This document shows, piece after piece, positions 61,163-64,000 of a DNA stretch of 64,000 nt. The stretch covers positions 3,224,001 through 3,288,000 of the forward strand of contig OY759675.1 of the NCBI GenBank assembly GCA_963662515.1. The letters run 5' to 3'. Numbering within the stretch: position 1 is the stretch's first letter; each line of letters starts with the position of its first letter. Both the position numbers and the translations under genes were made by a program. The notes beneath the pieces were generated by a model. That model saw only the letters and a program-made list of their open reading frames with translations. It did no database searches and was not told where the DNA came from. The stretch is from JAFGDI01 sp963662515. Its GTDB lineage: Bacteria; Planctomycetota; Phycisphaerae; Sedimentisphaerales; SM23-30.

Positions 61163-64000
61163 TCAGTTTGCCAGTTCATATATCTCCTGAGCTGTCAGAG
61201 CCCTGTTAAAGATCATAACTTCGTCAATACTACCCTTGAAATATTGTGCCGGGACAAAGGCCCCTGGTTCCGGGGTAGAATTAACTAAACCAATATAGAC
61301 CTCAGAAAGCTGAGTACTGAGCCTGGCATTCAAACTGGCTGCATTGGTCTGAACTTCAACACCGTCAACATACATTTTGACCTGGTTAATATTATCAGCA
61401 CCATCTGGCAAGACTACAGCTATATGATGCCATATACCATCCTCAAGACTATTTCCACCGAGCAATCTGGCACCATATATACCCAGAGCCAGTTTACCGG
61501 TCACATCGTCCAGACTAACAAACCATTTAGCATAACCACTAGTAATACTCTTACCCCAGCTCACTATACAGTGCAGATTTCTATCTGAATTATTAATATC
61601 GACATCAGCTTTTATAAATGCTGTTACGGCACGCGGGTTAGAACCAGCTATACCCTGACACCCGGGAATTACAATATAGTCATCAATACCATCAAAGGTA
61701 AAGCAATTGCCTACTTGCCCCTGCGAGCGAACCGGATTACCCAATACCGTGCCATTATTACCATAAACAGATGAATCGGTTGCAACTGAACCACTGGTAT
61801 CATCCAGCTTCCAATGGCCATAAAGCGTTTCAAACTGCTGCTCTATGCCAAAAAGCCAGTTAACAGCTATAATAGTAAGGTCGGTCATATTAACATAACA
61901 GTCACCATTAAGGTCACCAGCCATAGTCAGATCAAGAGCATTAACCGCAGCACAATCAGAAGGGACTGGTGATATGCCATGCTCAGACCAGTAACCAGCA
62001 CTGGCACTATCCTGAGGATTATTACAGGTAAGCCAGTCATTAGCTATAACCTGAAAATCCTTCAGGTCAACCCGACAATCAGGCAAGGTACCACTGCCAG
62101 CGACATCTCCGGCGTAACAGTGGCTATCATAAGTACCATAAACTTCAAACTCATAAATGCGAACCGCTGTATTTGTGTTCTGTGTCGGCGTGGTAACATA
62201 AAGCCTTACATACCGGGCATAAACCGGAGCTGATACACTGCGGGTCACACTGTGAATATTATTCTGTACAACAACAACATTACGCCAATTGCTTATTCCG
62301 TTATCACTTACCTGAATACTATAGTTTTTTGTATTCCAACTGGTACTCTCACCTCCATCGCCGGCATGCCTGACAACGAAAGTATCAACCCAATAATAGT
62401 CACCCAAATCAACCCGAAGCCAATGCGAACCAGTTGTTGCTATACACCACTTACTATTGTCGCTTACAGTACCATCAACTGCTTTTTGCGGGGGCTCGCT
62501 GGAAATATAGGCATCAGCAGTAGCCAACTTGTTCAAGGCAAGATTGGAACGAATAGCCGGCATTGAAACAGGGTTGGTCACTGTCACATTAAAAGTTATC
62601 TCGCTGACCGTACCGCAATTATTTGTGTTACGAGCTATGTAATTACCGGCAACAGCAGTCGAAACAGCAGAAAATTCTATCTGCTGATCTGTCGAACTAA
62701 AACCATCAGGCCCGGTCCAGAGCCATGTACCTGTATCAGGCAATGGACATAAAGTCAAGGCATCACCAACAACAACATGTATATCACTTTGCTCCTGCCA
62801 GACACCATTTATGCTCACAAAAGCTATCATATCGGCGGGCGGGCAGCTATGACCTATCTTGACCGATGAAACCTTATTGTCTATGCTGGAATCAAGACAG
62901 CTAACACTGCTGGTCCTGATCTGACTTGTACCGGTAAAACCAGAATTATCATAAAGCGTAACAGAATAGCCGCCAGTTATTTTTATCGCCGACACGCTGT
63001 CATTCTTAATGCCCCTGCTTGTCAATTCCGACAGATCATAATCACCATGCCACAGCCCAAGTGACAAACCGCCATAGCTGCAATTTTCGAATAAAATAAC
63101 CGGATAGTTCGGGGCAATACCTCCATTGGTACGGGCCAGAGTCCAAAAAGAACGGGCTACTGCTGCCTGATCAATAATATCTGTTGAGCCAGGAGCAGTT
63201 GTATCATCCCAGTATTCGCTATACAAACCATCAAATAAACAGTTATTACGCAAATAATCCAGATAGCCGGCGGCAACATCAAGCCAATACTGATTGCCAT
63301 CAACTTCATACAGATCTACCAGAGCATCAGTCATATTATGACCACACCACTTGCCATTTGCCTTGAGATAATGAGAATCAGCCTTAACAAAACGACTTAC
63401 CATAGCATGGGCTACTCGATGAGCCTCGGTTAAATATTGCTCATCGCCAGTTGCCTGATATAAACGAATAACCGCCTGCAATATAGGGGCAGTATCATAA
63501 CCGAGCTGGACAGTATCAATATCACTACAGCCGTTTGTGCCCTCATAATAAATTCCCAGTGAATCACGCATACCATAGGCATTACACCAGTTATATAAAC
63601 GCAGAGTGTTATCAAGATAAACATTCTGTTCTGTCGCCTGATACAACATAATATTACATAAAATAACCGGAGCGGTAGAACACATTCTGGTTCCACAGGT
63701 ATTAGACTCATGCCATCTTATGCCTCCCCCCGGGGCTGTTGCCAGATCATTTTCACAAGTCATAACATAGGTCATGCAATTTTTAGCGTTATTAAGATAC
63801 TTTACATTGCCATTTATCTCATAAAGCTCAAGCATAGCCAGGACTATCCAGGCTGAATCATCTGAATAACGGTCACCACACCCGCCACGGGAAGCATTAT
63901 ATCCTCCGCCAGAAGAACACCAAAAATTGCTGTGTATCAAATCAGCCAAATTCTCAGCCTCTGCCAAATAGCTGTTATCTACTCGCGCAGCCCCTACCAC
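61163..64000 (-). CDS. Multidomain GH76-like / crystallin / CBM32 / dockerin / LamG protein (partial)
   Basis: 945 residues of a larger exported protein; its N-terminus lies beyond 64000. Order of the visible part: an (alpha/alpha)-barrel glycoside hydrolase region of GH76 type (about 1-300; DDSAWIVLAMLELYEI, GGGIRWHES, and YDTAPILQAVIRLYQATGD) that would attack alpha-mannan; a beta-gamma-crystallin-like domain (about 310-390; ENCSYGGLSLGL then VTLYDNSGFTG); an Ig/PKD-like domain (about 395-480); a discoidin/CBM32 domain (about 490-625; WLRVDLGDYYWVDTF and ARYVRLYVTT); two dockerin-like loops (DCRVDLKDFQVIANDWL and GDLNGDCYVNMTDLTII); and a C-terminal LamG (WKLDDTSGSVATDSS, near 730-940). A likely extracellular glycanase with binding modules. 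Confidence 0.88.
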   Translation of the reverse strand: MVGAARVDNSYLAEAENLADLIHSNFWCSSGGGYNASRGGCGDRYSDDSAWIVLAMLELYEINGNVKYLNNAKNCMTYVMTCENDLATAPGGGIRWHESNTCGTRMCSTAPVILCNIMLYQATEQNVYLDNTLRLYNWCNAYGMRDSLGIYYEGTNGCSDIDTVQLGYDTAPILQAVIRLYQATGDEQYLTEAHRVAHAMVSRFVKADSHYLKANGKWCGHNMTDALVDLYEVDGNQYWLDVAAGYLDYLRNNCLFDGLYSEYWDDTTAPGSTDIIDQAAVARSFWTLARTNGGIAPNYPVILFENCSYGGLSLGLWHGDYDLSELTSRGIKNDSVSAIKITGGYSVTLYDNSGFTGTSQIRTSSVSCLDSSIDNKVSSVKIGHSCPPADMIAFVSINGVWQEQSDIHVVVGDALTLCPLPDTGTWLWTGPDGFSSTDQQIEFSAVSTAVAGNYIARNTNNCGTVSEITFNVTVTNPVSMPAIRSNLALNKLATADAYISSEPPQKAVDGTVSDNSKWCIATTGSHWLRVDLGDYYWVDTFVVRHAGDGGESTSWNTKNYSIQVSDNGISNWRNVVVVQNNIHSVTRSVSAPVYARYVRLYVTTPTQNTNTAVRIYEFEVYGTYDSHCYAGDVAGSGTLPDCRVDLKDFQVIANDWLTCNNPQDSASAGYWSEHGISPVPSDCAAVNALDLTMAGDLNGDCYVNMTDLTIIAVNWLFGIEQQFETLYGHWKLDDTSGSVATDSSVYGNNGTVLGNPVRSQGQVGNCFTFDGIDDYIVIPGCQGIAGSNPRAVTAFIKADVDINNSDRNLHCIVSWGKSITSGYAKWFVSLDDVTGKLALGIYGARLLGGNSLEDGIWHHIAVVLPDGADNINQVKMYVDGVEVQTNAASLNARLSTQLSEVYIGLVNSTPEPGAFVPAQYFKGSIDEVMIFNRALTAQEIYELAN

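Noticed and set aside
1..64000. tRNA, rRNA, CRISPR, prophage or integrative element
   Set aside because: No TpsiC-like box was noticed in the gene-free stretches, no regularly spaced repeats, and no phage or integrase genes were found; this scan was by eye and not exhaustive.

Overview
The window looks like a chromosomal segment of an anaerobic planctomycete, most likely class Phycisphaerae (Sedimentisphaerales-like). The reasons are: several very large secreted proteins built from LamG, Ig-like and dockerin-like (DxNxDxxVNxxDF) modules; a PEP-CTERM protein; a HEAT-repeat exported protein; a RAYT-type transposase; radical-SAM enzymes typical of anaerobes (HydG, an AhbD-like haem synthase); and menaquinone genes. 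Composition is moderate in GC and gene style is uniform, with no sign of a prophage, plasmid or integrated island. I saw no rRNA, tRNA or CRISPR array. All calls are by eye from motifs; no database search was run.

Layout. 1-5.4 kb: three tandem minus-strand LamG exoproteins (the first cut by the window edge). 6.2-10.0 kb: hydG with no hydrogenase partner, a secreted protein plus lipoprotein pair, a DsrE-like protein and a tiny membrane ORF. 10.1-12.4 kb: an ECF sigma factor, a probable anti-sigma factor, a Spy/CpxP-like periplasmic protein and a further small protein preceded by a structured RNA-like region. 12.7-16.3 kb: orphan DNA methyltransferase, aldo/keto reductase, gltX. 16.5-19.1 kb: a HEAT-repeat exported protein with a very good sigma-70 promoter and an excellent terminator. 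19.1-23.4 kb: membrane protein, GH31 alpha-glucosidase and a divergent PEP-CTERM protein. 24-31 kb: SPOR-like/unknown membrane protein, birA, an orphan NarL-type regulator with a degenerate receiver, and a three-gene signalling operon (haem-binding-type lipoprotein, hybrid histidine kinase, single-domain receiver). 31.3-38 kb: rodA, sugar kinase-like protein, the rhomboid-menA-menG operon and siroheme synthase. 38-42.8 kb: a CvpA-type protein, a membrane-anchored PilB-like protein with destroyed Walker motifs, pilT and hisF. 43-46.5 kb: a large fliD under a FliA-type promoter. 46.7-52.6 kb: D-lactate dehydrogenase, AhbD-like haem synthase, a small membrane protein overlapping a tRNA-queuosine mannosyltransferase-like gene, a YciH/SUI1 protein, folE with a tiny leader ORF, and a RAYT transposase behind a cluster of dyads. 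52.6-64 kb: a chemotaxis receptor (again with a FliA-type promoter), a two-lobed aspartic-protease-like exoprotein, and carbohydrate-active enzymes (GH106-like, sialate O-acetylesterase-like, and a partial GH76-like multidomain protein).

How the genes fit together. Much of the window serves degradation of complex polysaccharides at the cell surface (GH31, GH106, SASA esterase, GH76, LamG/dockerin exoproteins). Flagellar motility and chemotaxis genes share a promoter type. Redox and cofactor genes (menA/menG, siroheme synthase, AhbD-like, HydG, D-LDH) fit an anaerobic fermenter or anaerobically respiring cell. The most interesting items for follow-up are the folE leader ORF/operator in a queuosine-linked neighbourhood, the haem-type lipoprotein/hybrid-kinase module with a nearby degenerate response regulator, the PilB-like pseudo-ATPase next to pilT, the ECF/Spy-like operon with a structured RNA candidate, and the pepsin-like exoprotein.
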